DNA from: Candidatus Chryseopegocella kryptomonas
GTDB taxonomy: Bacteria > Bacteroidota > Ignavibacteria > Kryptoniales > Kryptoniaceae
Assembly: GCF_001536065.1 (NCBI RefSeq)
Contig: NZ_CZVW01000001.1
Coordinates: forward strand, 114,088 to 178,087
DNA: 64,000 bases
Direction: 5' to 3'
Numbering within the stretch: the first letter of the stretch is position 1; each line of letters starts with the position of its first letter. Below the pieces are notes generated by a model, which saw only the letters and a program-made list of their open reading frames with translations, was not told the origin of the DNA and ran no database searches. This document shows, in pieces, positions 36,012 to 43,920 of the stretch. The translations under genes and the position numbers were made by a program.

Positions 36012-39000
36012 ATGTTAAACTGGTATTTTCTTTGGGTTGCATTTTTATTTTTAACTTTCCATTGCGGTCTCAACGCTAAGGAGGGGTATCGGGAATTTAA
36101 ATTTAGTATCACACATAAAATTATTTCAGTAAGGGCGGTATCTGATAAAAGTGTTTTCATATTCACGAATTTTTCAATAGTTCACTTCAATGGTGTGAGA
36201 TGGAGGGTTTTAAAAAGTGGCATCGGTGAAATAAAGAATGCTGACACAGACGGAGAATATATAATTGTTGATGTTAAAAGATTGGACAAAGATTTTGTTA
36301 AGCCAAATTTTATTTTGATGAGGTTCAATGGTGAGGTTATAATTGATGAGGTGAAATTGGAAATACCGATGACTCACAGTTCAAACAGTATAAAATTTGT
36401 TTCACGGGGTAGATGCATTATTGGTGGGCTTTTTGAATACTGTTTTATTTCGCTTGGAGATAGCATAAGATATAAAATTTTTCCTTTTTCAGAGAGGGTA
36501 TTTATTCTCAGTCATTACACAACAAATTATCCTTACCCTGCTCTTGTTTTTAATGGTCTTTATTCAATTTATAGTTTAAAACTTCCTCATTTTTCAGATT
36601 TAAATCGGAGAGATTCATATTTTGTTAAATTTTTTGACGATGTTATTTCTGGTGCTGTAAAGCCAGAAATTTCAAAGTTGCTTGATCTTGATTCAATTGT
36701 TTCAAAGTTTGGTAATTTTAAAACGGTTATTCCTTACAGTCGTGGATATATTTTAAATTTTGAGCGTGGTGGTTTGGGATTTGTTCGTGAAAATCAACCC
36801 TTTGTTTTTGAGTTTATTCGTGCTGTTTCAGGGATTTCATTTGTTGATGTTAAGAATGAATACATAACCGAGGTTGTTTCTGCTGGTGGAGATGTTTTTT
36901 ATGCTGTTTTGAAAACGGGAGAAATTTTAAAGATTGAGATATCAGGCGGTGATATTGTGGCGAAAATTTTGAATTTAAATGTTAAAGCATTTCACATTTT
37001 ATGTTCAGATAAGAATCTTTTTGTCATTGGGGTTAATGAGATTTTATCAGTTCCATTGAGCGAGATTGATAAATTTTCAATTTCGTCCGAGAATAAGTTT
37101 GGGGGTAATTTTATTTTCAATATAAATCATTTACATTTTGGTTCATCTTATGGCATAGGTGCAAGCGATGTGAATGGAGATGGGGTTGAGGATATTTTTA
37201 TAGTTGATTTAGATGCACCTGATTATCTTTACGATGGTCGTTATATAAAGAGTCCAGAGCGAAAGAATATATCCATAGAATCTGGGATTTCGGGTAGAAG
37301 TTGGGAGAAAAATAAGATTGGGATAAATGTTAGTGTTTGCACTGGGGATATAAATAACGATGGATATGAGGATTTCGTCGTTTCTTATATTCAGGGTTCA
37401 AATTGTGTTTATTTTAACAGGCGTGGGTATTTTAGAGATGTAACGAAGGAATTGGGGCTTGATGTTGATATGAGAAGAAGTGAACATGTTTCAATTTCAG
37501 ATGTAAATTGCGATGGTTGGGTAGATATTTTTATGACATCATTTGAGGGTAGCAATCGTCTTTTTATAAGTGATGCTGGCAACATGTTTTATGATAGGAC
37601 ACTTGAATCTGCTCTTTTATCTGATGGTAGGACTGTATGTGCTGTTTTTGGTGATATAAACGGCGATGGTTATCCTGATCTTTACATTGGGAATTGGACA
37701 GGTGGAAACAAGATGTATTTAAACAGGGGAGATGGAACTTTTGTTGATTTCACACTTGAAAGTGGCACTGGTGGAGATTTACTTATGAAGACGAATTCGG
37801 CAATTTTTACTGACTTTGACAATGATGGAGACCTTGATTTGTTTCTTGGAAATCGTGGTAAAGGAAATAAACTTTTTCTAAATGATGGAAGTGGAAGGTT
37901 TAAGGATATCACAGTTGAGTCGGGACTTTTTGAACCTCAAATTTTTACTTATGGATGCACGGCGGGGGATTTTGATAACGATGGTTGGATTGACATTTTC
38001 ATTGTTTATCTTGGCGGTATAAAACTTTACAGAAACATTGGTTTGAGGAATGGAATTCCAATTTTTGAAGATGTGACAGAAGATTACATTCGCATTTTAG
38101 AAAGAGGGATGATAGATGGATACAACACATGTTGTGTTAGTTCAGATTTTGACGGGGATGGTGATCTTGATATATTCGTTTCACAAAATAACGGAACTTC
38201 ATTTTATCTTGAAAATTTAACTTGTGATGTTTCAAAAATTAAAAATTTTATAAAGGTTGGGGTTAAAGGTGTAAGGTCAAATTCAGATGGTATAGATTCA
38301 AAAATTAGTTTGTTTAGAAATGGTGAATTAATTGGGACAAGATATGTTGTTTCAGGGAGCGGATACGCAAGTAGTGAATCAAAGGTAATTCACTTCGGGC
38401 TTGGTGATGTTTTAGGGGGTGATGAATTTGAAATTGAGGTTGAATTTCCGCTTGTAGATGGTGAAAGGGTTATCAAAAGAGTTAAAGTTAAGCCAGGGCA
38501 ATTTGTTCAAGTTTACGAGTTTGATGGTTTAAAGGCGATCGCATTTGATATTGTTAAGTTTTTTAAGCGTGAGATAAATGGTTTTGAATTTAAAATTGAG
38601 ATTTTTAAAATCGCTTTTCTTATCATTCTTGTTTTGCTTTACTTTTATCTTTATCTGAATAGAGCCTTTGAATCTGTGATGAAAATTACAAATAGAGGAA
38701 GGATTTTGCGATTGATTTTTCTTCCTGTTTATTCATATGTTATTTTGCGAATTTTGATTTCAATTTCTTTTGAGATATCGTTTCAGCCATATTACTGGAT
38801 TTCGGGTGAGAGGATTTATCTTTTTAACGATGTCATACCTTTTGCATTTTCGGTTCTTGTTTTATTTATTTTGCATTTTAATTTTAAAAGGAGGTTAAAA
38901 ATTGCATCTTTGCGTGGTGGTTTATACAGCGAGCTTATAGCAAGGATAGAAGAATTTGGTCACAGCGCTCAGAAGTCAAGCATTTTGACGAGAATTTCAC

Positions 39001-39731
39001 TTCTTATCAAAAATTTTGATTCCGCAGATCTTGAATTTGAAAGAAGGTTGATTGAACTTCTTAATGAATACAAGGAAATTGTTCAACCAGAACTTGAAAG
39101 TATAAGCGATATTTCAGAGATTTTATCCCTTGATTTTGATCGTGGTGTCGTTGAAAAACTTAACAGTGAAATTTCAAACCTTTTGAAAAAGGGATTAGGG
39201 AATAATTTAAGCAGGGAGAAAATTTTAATCCCTTCACTTATCTTAAGGTTATACGAACAGATAAACAAACTTCGTGAGATTGTCTTTTCAAACTTTATTA
39301 CACAGGTTGAAAGTTCAATTTCGGATGTTTTAAAGGTTTTGAAGTGTGATTTTATAAAGTTTAAGTCAAATGGGGAGAATGCCGTCATATTTGGGAGAGA
39401 TGATTTTACAGAGGTTATTTCAATAATTTTAAAAAATTCAATTGATTCGGTTTCAGGAGTTGAGAGTCCAGAGATTAAGGTGGAGGTTTTAAATTTTGAT
39501 GGATATGTTGAGATACATATAGTTGACAATGGTTTGGGAGTTAATTCAGGTTCAATTGATAGGATAATTTCAGGAGGTTTTAGCACAAAGCCATATGGTC
39601 ATGGTTTCGGTCTTTCATATGTTAAGATGTGTGTCAGAAAATACGGGGGAGAGATGAAAATTTTGCCTGTTGAGAGAGGATTTTATATCGTTTTAAAATT
39701 AAGAAAAGCGGTTGTAAAAATTAAAAATTGA
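36012..39731 (+). CDS. Membrane histidine kinase with FG-GAP/ASPIC-UnbV extracytoplasmic sensor
   Basis: A 1239-residue protein with an unusual order of domains. After a signal-like N-terminus, residues of about 30-370 are beta-rich. From about 375 to 740 come seven FG-GAP/VCBS calcium loops (DVNGDGVEDIF, DINNDGYEDFV, DVNCDGWVDIF, DINGDGYPDLY, DFDNDGDLDLF, DFDNDGWIDIF, DFDGDGDLDIF). An ASPIC/UnbV domain follows at about 745-820. Three hydrophobic segments lie near 862-881, 895-920 and 937-958. The cytoplasmic part has a probable phosphoacceptor H984 (FGHSAQKSS), N1142 of the N-box, D1172 in DNGLGV, a FSTK F-box and GHGFGLSYV. This is a kinase of the NtrB type. The sigma-54 regulator gene follows within 6 bp. 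FG-GAP/UnbV domains are normally found on secreted proteins, so their fusion to a kinase suggests surface ligand or calcium sensing. Confidence 0.88.
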   Translation: MLNWYFLWVAFLFLTFHCGLNAKEGYREFKFSITHKIISVRAVSDKSVFIFTNFSIVHFNGVRWRVLKSGIGEIKNADTDGEYIIVDVKRLDKDFVKPNFILMRFNGEVIIDEVKLEIPMTHSSNSIKFVSRGRCIIGGLFEYCFISLGDSIRYKIFPFSERVFILSHYTTNYPYPALVFNGLYSIYSLKLPHFSDLNRRDSYFVKFFDDVISGAVKPEISKLLDLDSIVSKFGNFKTVIPYSRGYILNFERGGLGFVRENQPFVFEFIRAVSGISFVDVKNEYITEVVSAGGDVFYAVLKTGEILKIEISGGDIVAKILNLNVKAFHILCSDKNLFVIGVNEILSVPLSEIDKFSISSENKFGGNFIFNINHLHFGSSYGIGASDVNGDGVEDIFIVDLDAPDYLYDGRYIKSPERKNISIESGISGRSWEKNKIGINVSVCTGDINNDGYEDFVVSYIQGSNCVYFNRRGYFRDVTKELGLDVDMRRSEHVSISDVNCDGWVDIFMTSFEGSNRLFISDAGNMFYDRTLESALLSDGRTVCAVFGDINGDGYPDLYIGNWTGGNKMYLNRGDGTFVDFTLESGTGGDLLMKTNSAIFTDFDNDGDLDLFLGNRGKGNKLFLNDGSGRFKDITVESGLFEPQIFTYGCTAGDFDNDGWIDIFIVYLGGIKLYRNIGLRNGIPIFEDVTEDYIRILERGMIDGYNTCCVSSDFDGDGDLDIFVSQNNGTSFYLENLTCDVSKIKNFIKVGVKGVRSNSDGIDSKISLFRNGELIGTRYVVSGSGYASSESKVIHFGLGDVLGGDEFEIEVEFPLVDGERVIKRVKVKPGQFVQVYEFDGLKAIAFDIVKFFKREINGFEFKIEIFKIAFLIILVLLYFYLYLNRAFESVMKITNRGRILRLIFLPVYSYVILRILISISFEISFQPYYWISGERIYLFNDVIPFAFSVLVLFILHFNFKRRLKIASLRGGLYSELIARIEEFGHSAQKSSILTRISLLIKNFDSADLEFERRLIELLNEYKEIVQPELESISDISEILSLDFDRGVVEKLNSEISNLLKKGLGNNLSREKILIPSLILRLYEQINKLREIVFSNFITQVESSISDVLKVLKCDFIKFKSNGENAVIFGRDDFTEVISIILKNSIDSVSGVESPEIKVEVLNFDGYVEIHIVDNGLGVNSGSIDRIISGGFSTKPYGHGFGLSYVKMCVRKYGGEMKILPVERGFYIVLKLRKAVVKIKN

Positions 39732-39736
39732 ACTTT

Positions 39737-41092
39737 ATGCTTGAAGATTTAAACCTTCTCATAATTGATGACGACATTGGTTTCCTTGAGGATGCTGGGA
39801 AAATTTTATCAAAAAGTTTCAATGTTTTTAAAGCAAAGAGTGGGCGAGAGGGGATAAAGATTTTCAGAGAGAAAAATATCCATGTTGTTCTTCTTGATAT
39901 AAAACTTCCAGATTTAGATGGTCTTTCTGTTTTGAATGAGATTAAACAAATTAACAGATTTACGCCTGTTATAATTGTGACAGAATATGCAAATGTTGAG
40001 CTTGCGGTTAAAGCTATGAAGCTTGGAGCAAATGATTTTGTTCAGAAGGATTTCAATTTTGAGATTTTGAAGACAAAGATTGAGAAACTTCTTGAAGTAA
40101 GAGACCTTGAGATAAATCTTGAAGTTTTGAGGGAGTCGGTTGAGAAGGGGAGGAATCCGTTTATTTATGCAAGTGAAAAGATGAAGTTGGTTAATATGGA
40201 GATAGAGAGGGCACTTAGGAATAATGCTGATGTTCTTTTAACTGGTGAGACAGGCACTGGCAAAGACCTTATAGCTTATGAGATACACAGAAGAAGTGAG
40301 AGGCGTGATAAAAATTTTGTTCAGGTTAACATTGCGGGGATTGAGCCACAGCTTGTTGAGTCGGAACTTTTTGGAACTTCAAGGGGTGCATTCACTGGAG
40401 CGGTTGATAAGATAGGAAAGTTTCAAATTGCAGATGGAGGGACTCTTTATATAAGCGAGATAGCGGAGATAGATCATCGTGTTCAATTAAAAATACTTGA
40501 CTTTTTACAGTTCAAGACAATTTCAAAACTTGGTAGCAATGAGAGGATAAAACTTGATGTTAGGTTGATATTTGCAACGAATGCAGATGTGGATAAATTA
40601 AGAAGCGAGGGGAAGTTGAGGGATGATTTTTTCTATCGCATAAAAGTTCATCACATTCACATACCTTCGCTTCGTGAGAGGCGTGAGGATATAATTCCGC
40701 TTGCTGAGTATTTCTTCAAAAGGTATCTTTTTGAGCTTGGTGTGATAAAGGATATAAAAATTTCTGATGAGCTTAAAAATGCCCTTCTTTCATATCATTG
40801 GCCAGGGAATGTGCGTGAGCTTGAAAATCTCATTCGTGCCTCTGTTGACATTGACTTTGCATATATTGATGAGATAAAGCTTGAACATATGCCTTTGTTT
40901 AAGACATTGATTCAGGGAGGGGGTGATGTTGAGAGATTTTTGACATATAGAGAGGCGGAAGAAAATTTCAAGCGTGATTATTTTTCAAAGTTGGTTAAAA
41001 TTTCTGGAGGGAATTTAAAGGTTGCATCGGAGATTTCTGGTCTTACGGTCAAGGGTTTGAGGAAAGTTTTGAAGTCAATGGGATTGATTTAG
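39737..41092 (+). CDS. NtrC-type sigma-54-dependent response regulator
   Basis: About 451 residues with the standard NtrC order. The receiver domain (about 5-115) has acidic DDD at the start and phospho-acceptor D54 in LLDIKLPDLDG. The AAA+ domain (about 140-370) has Walker A GETGTGKD at 170-177 and an intact sigma-54 contact loop GAFTGA at 217-222. A Fis-type helix-turn-helix lies at the C-terminus (GGNLKVASEISGLTVKGLRKVLKSMG). It should activate RNA polymerase-sigma-54 when phosphorylated by the kinase encoded just upstream. TTG 39728 would overlap the kinase stop; ATG 39737 gives the normal N-terminus. Its likely binding sites, three palindromes, start 7 bp after its stop. Confidence 0.93.
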   Translation: MLEDLNLLIIDDDIGFLEDAGKILSKSFNVFKAKSGREGIKIFREKNIHVVLLDIKLPDLDGLSVLNEIKQINRFTPVIIVTEYANVELAVKAMKLGANDFVQKDFNFEILKTKIEKLLEVRDLEINLEVLRESVEKGRNPFIYASEKMKLVNMEIERALRNNADVLLTGETGTGKDLIAYEIHRRSERRDKNFVQVNIAGIEPQLVESELFGTSRGAFTGAVDKIGKFQIADGGTLYISEIAEIDHRVQLKILDFLQFKTISKLGSNERIKLDVRLIFATNADVDKLRSEGKLRDDFFYRIKVHHIHIPSLRERREDIIPLAEYFFKRYLFELGVIKDIKISDELKNALLSYHWPGNVRELENLIRASVDIDFAYIDEIKLEHMPLFKTLIQGGGDVERFLTYREAEENFKRDYFSKLVKISGGNLKVASEISGLTVKGLRKVLKSMGLI

Positions 41093-41098
41093 GGTTGA

Positions 41099-41272
41099 GG
41101 GAACAACTGTTCCCTTTTGGATTTGTTTAATTTTCAATCAATTTTTTCAAAAAAGTGTTAATTTCACATTTTTTGAGGGAACAACTGTTCCCTTTCAAAA
41201 TCTTTTTGATTTACAATCAAATTTCTTTAAAAAGTGTTAATTTTTTGTTAACTGCAGGGAACGACTGTTCCC
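41099..41272 (+). repeat. Three tandem GGGAACA-N2-TGTTCCC palindromes in ~79-bp repeat units (candidate enhancer array)
   Basis: GGGAACAACTGTTCCC occurs at 41099-41114 and 41177-41192, and GGGAACGACTGTTCCC at 41257-41272. The spacing is 78 and 80 bp. Part of the spacer repeats too: CAATCAA and a GTGTTAATTT segment occur at matching places in both units. The sites are centred about 244, 166 and 86 bp upstream of the start predicted for the sigma-54 promoter at 41325, as expected for NtrC-type enhancers, and they lie between the activator gene and that promoter. Alternative readings: each could fold as a 6-bp hairpin with a tetraloop and help end the regulator transcript, or be a LexA-like GAAC-N4-GTTC operator. 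This fills most of the 331-bp gene-free gap. Confidence 0.8.
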
Positions 41273-41324
41273 TCTTTTAGTTTTTCACCCTTTAAAATTT
41301 TCAAAATTTCGCAGGTTTTCCCTC

Positions 41325-41340
41325 TGGCACAGGTTTTGCA
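41325..41340 (+). promoter_or_regulatory. Sigma-54 (-24/-12) promoter
   Basis: TGGCAC (41325-41330), 5 bp, TTGCA (41336-41340). The GG and GC dinucleotides are separated by exactly 10 bp, as required. The predicted transcription start is near 41351, giving a leader of about 73 nt to the ATG at 41424. It lies just downstream of an NtrC-type activator gene and its candidate enhancer array. I found no second convincing match in the other non-coding gaps. Confidence 0.75.
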
Positions 41341-41375
41341 AAGAAAAATTATCAGATTTTTTCTTTGTTCTTTTT

Positions 41376-41398
41376 CCCTGGGGGGATTTGCCCCAGGG
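41376..41398 (+). other. Leader hairpin upstream of the zinc-ribbon gene
   Basis: CCCTGGGG (41376-41383) and CCCCAGGG (41391-41398) form a perfect 8-bp stem with a 7-nt loop. No T run follows, so it is not an obvious terminator. It would lie at about +26 to +48 of the sigma-54 transcript and could stabilise the mRNA or gate translation. Confidence 0.55.
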
Positions 41399-41423
41399 GG
41401 ATTTAAAATTAAAAATTTGACAA

Positions 41424-41654
41424 ATGCGAAATCAAAAAATAAAATCTGCGGTTAAGACGAAAGTTTTAAAAGACAGATATATGCTTTGTCCTGAATGTGG
41501 TAATTTCGCTCACATTTCACTTGGACAAGTTTATTGCATAGTTTGTGGTGCAAAGATGATAGACAGGTGTCCAAGGTGTGAGGAGTTGATAATTTATCCG
41601 ACAGCAAAATTTTGCCCAGTTTGTGGAGAAAAATTGGTTAAAAAAGAAATTTAA
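41424..41654 (+). CDS. Small double zinc-ribbon protein
   Basis: A 76-residue protein with four C-x2-C knuckles: CPEC, CIVC, CPRC and CPVC, each followed by G or E, forming two zinc ribbons (about 22-45 and 49-71). The N-terminal 20 residues are basic (RNQKIKSAVKTKVLKDR). It could bind nucleic acid or protein; the ribbons alone do not tell. It is the first gene behind the sigma-54 promoter and so the most direct candidate target of the FG-GAP kinase system. No ribosome site is visible before ATG 41424. The 177-bp gap that follows holds only a weak promoter candidate. Confidence 0.8.
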   Translation: MRNQKIKSAVKTKVLKDRYMLCPECGNFAHISLGQVYCIVCGAKMIDRCPRCEELIIYPTAKFCPVCGEKLVKKEI

Positions 41655-41767
41655 TTAGCTTCAAAATGTCGGAGAAGCAACTCCCAAGCCATAACCTGCA
41701 ATCTTCTTCACAGAACACGAAAAGAAAATTAATCTCGTGGAAGTTATTTTAAGTTCGGGGGGATTTA

Positions 41768-41797
41768 TTGCTTATTTATCCAGAAATTCGGTATATT
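41768..41797 (+). promoter_or_regulatory. Weak sigma-70-like promoter candidate
   Basis: TTGCTT (41768-41773), 18 bp, TATATT (41792-41797), about 35 bp before ATG 41832. It would allow expression of the 621-residue gene independently of the sigma-54 promoter. Confidence 0.3.
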
Positions 41798-41831
41798 TTT
41801 GTAAGCCAAAAACTAATATCATCCAAGAGCA

Positions 41832-43697
41832 ATGAAAGACGGAAAAATTAACACATCAAGATTTACTCCAATTTTATTTTTAACCTTCCTTTCCCTTTTG
41901 ATGTTAAATTTCTCACATGCTCAGAAGATTGAAACTTTGGCAATTGAAAAAAGTTTTGCTTGGATAGGAACGGAAGAAGTAGCACAAAAACCAGAAGATG
42001 CGAATTATTTTAACAATTCAAGTTCAGATGGTGAAAATAATAAGTATTTCAAAAAAGCCATTGCATACTATGATAATACTGTCCTTGTTTCTGGCAATGT
42101 TGTTAAAAAGCCATCGGATAAAAATAGAAAGTATCTTGCAAATCTAATTTCACGACAAATCAATCTTCCAAGATTTTATTGGGAAAGTTTACCTGAACAA
42201 ACGGTTTCAAAATTTGATGAAGTATCTTCAAAGATTTATAACTCGCTTGAAGAAATTAATTATGATGTTGAAAATTATCTTGCGCCCGAACTCATTAAGA
42301 TACTTGACATAAGTAAAGAAATGAGAGCACTTTCGCTTTTAACCGAAGCGGAGAGAAATAGTTTTATAGCAACGAAAGCAAAGTCGCTTGGTGTCTCAGC
42401 AGATAAAGTTGAAAGGATTATGAACTCAGGTTATGTTGTTGTGCCTTTCATTGAAAAATATATTGCGTTAAAAGATACGCTCATTAAAAAGTTTAAAACA
42501 AAAGACGGGGAGCGTCAAGTTAAAATTCCCGTGATAAAAGTTCAAATGCAAGGCGGTATGACATTTTTCAAGGTTAATTTTAAGAACAATGTTTATTCGG
42601 TTAAACCAGCTTATGCGGTTGTTCAAAAAGAAGATATATCTTCATTTGTTGAGATAAAAGACAATGATGTCACGGCAGCTGAGGATTCCGCATTTAAAGT
42701 TTGTTCGTTAGGACTTGTCAATAATTTTGGGTTGACGGTGAGAAATCTTTTTAAGTTATCTGCACCTGTTGCTGAAGCTGGTTTCAACAGCATAAGTTTT
42801 CCTCTTGGGAAAGGTGAAGGAGTTAGGATTGATGAAGGTTTTGATGTGTTTGAACTTGTTGAAGATGTAAGTGGTGAGGTCAAGCCAAGAAGGGTTGGGT
42901 TTGTTCGCGTAAATAAAGTTGGGGATAACAGAAATAAGAACGAGTTAAGTAGTGCACAAATTATAATTGGAGGTATATTTTCAAACAGAATTGAGAGAGG
43001 GATGTTTGTTGAAGAAAGACCACGACTTCCTGGCGATATATTTTTAGGAGCAATGCTTACAAGTGTTAAAATTCAAAGTGGCGTCTTCAAGCTAAATGAG
43101 CCACGTGTTTCAAATGATACTCTTTACATAAAATCTTCTGGAAAATTTGCTATCACTGGAAGATTTAACATCAATGTAAACCTTAGCACAACGCTTGATC
43201 TTACAATTCCACAATTCTGGATGACTCTTGGAGGGGGAATAGGTGCGATACCTCTTAATGCAAAATTTTTCGGAGAAGATGTTAAAATTGCAACTTTTGC
43301 ATCTTTCAACTGGGGATTGATGAAGAAATTTTATTTCAGAAGATTTGCGGTTAACTTTGAGACGGGAGTTAGCCTTTCAAACTTTGAATTTTCAATTGAA
43401 AAGAAGAATAATCAAGATACAGTAAAATATGCTTTAAGCCCGAGAAACTGGTTCTGGGGTGGATTTGCCGGAGCTGGGTTTGAATTTGTCATAAACCCGG
43501 ACATAAACATTGGGGCGAGGGTTTTCTATCAATTTAGCCAAAGAACAGATGAGTGGTCATATTTGCGAAAGGTTGGAGATAAAGAAGAAAGGAAGAAAAT
43601 AAAATTTGGCGATGTAAATTTAACAGGTCTTATGTATCAGGTGTATTTTAATCTAAGCATAAAAAACTTTGCGAGGGTGAGAAAGTTTGAGGAGTGA
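41832..43697 (+). CDS. Secreted or outer-membrane protein of unknown function
   Basis: A 621-residue protein that I do not recognise. A signal peptide spans about 1-30 (RFTPILFLTFLSLLMLNFSHAQ). The middle is mixed, with a helical, charged segment near 100-210. From about 410 the sequence has alternating aromatic/hydrophobic strands with Gly-rich turns (MTLGGGIGAIP, FNWGLMKKFYFRRFAVNFETGVSLSNFEF, FWGGFAGAGFEF, INIGARVFYQFSQ), which suggests an outer-membrane barrel or porin-like domain of about 8-10 strands. It follows the zinc-ribbon gene and could be a second member of the sigma-54 transcript, or have its own weak promoter. tRNA-Ser follows. Confidence 0.6.
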   Translation: MKDGKINTSRFTPILFLTFLSLLMLNFSHAQKIETLAIEKSFAWIGTEEVAQKPEDANYFNNSSSDGENNKYFKKAIAYYDNTVLVSGNVVKKPSDKNRKYLANLISRQINLPRFYWESLPEQTVSKFDEVSSKIYNSLEEINYDVENYLAPELIKILDISKEMRALSLLTEAERNSFIATKAKSLGVSADKVERIMNSGYVVVPFIEKYIALKDTLIKKFKTKDGERQVKIPVIKVQMQGGMTFFKVNFKNNVYSVKPAYAVVQKEDISSFVEIKDNDVTAAEDSAFKVCSLGLVNNFGLTVRNLFKLSAPVAEAGFNSISFPLGKGEGVRIDEGFDVFELVEDVSGEVKPRRVGFVRVNKVGDNRNKNELSSAQIIIGGIFSNRIERGMFVEERPRLPGDIFLGAMLTSVKIQSGVFKLNEPRVSNDTLYIKSSGKFAITGRFNINVNLSTTLDLTIPQFWMTLGGGIGAIPLNAKFFGEDVKIATFASFNWGLMKKFYFRRFAVNFETGVSLSNFEFSIEKKNNQDTVKYALSPRNWFWGGFAGAGFEFVINPDINIGARVFYQFSQRTDEWSYLRKVGDKEERKKIKFGDVNLTGLMYQVYFNLSIKNFARVRKFEE

Positions 43698-43709
43698 GAG
43701 TTAAGAATT

Positions 43710-43738
43710 TTGATTTTTTCTGGTGTTAATTTTATATT
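43710..43738 (+). promoter_or_regulatory. Sigma-70-like promoter of tRNA-Ser
   Basis: TTGATT (43710-43715), 17 bp, TATATT (43733-43738), ending 7 bp before the tRNA 5' end, which places the transcription start at about the mature end. Confidence 0.5.
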
Positions 43739-43745
43739 TAAAATC

Positions 43746-43836
43746 GGAGAGGTGGCCGAGTGGTTGAAGGCGCACGCCTGGAGAGCGTGTATCCCGGCAA
43801 AAACCGGGATCGTGGGTTCGAATCCCACCCTCTCCG
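43746..43836 (+). tRNA. tRNA-Ser (anticodon GGA)
   Basis: A 91-nt class II tRNA. The acceptor stem GGAGAGG pairs with CCTCTCC, the anticodon stem is CACGC/GCGTG with loop CTGGAGA (anticodon GGA), the long variable arm is ATCCCGG...CCGGGAT, and the T arm is GTGGGTTCGAATCCCAC. The discriminator is G, and CCA is not encoded. The long variable arm and anticodon agree on serine. Confidence 0.97.
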
Positions 43837-43920
43837 CTCCCTCTTTTCTTGATTATAACCCCAATTATCTTTATATTTTTACCTGAAAAATCTTTAAAAC
43901 AATTTTATCGCGATGAAATT

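Noticed and set aside
39083..39586. 167-codon minus-strand open frame opposite the histidine kinase
   Set aside because: Ser/Pro/Ile-rich translation of the antisense strand of a conserved kinase core; no start context.
41099..41272. CRISPR-like repeats
   Set aside because: Only three 16-bp palindromes, and the spacers are themselves similar to each other; no cas genes.
43849..43920. 24-codon extension of SecA
   Set aside because: Family N-terminus begins at ATG 43921; the extension starts only 12 bp after the tRNA.
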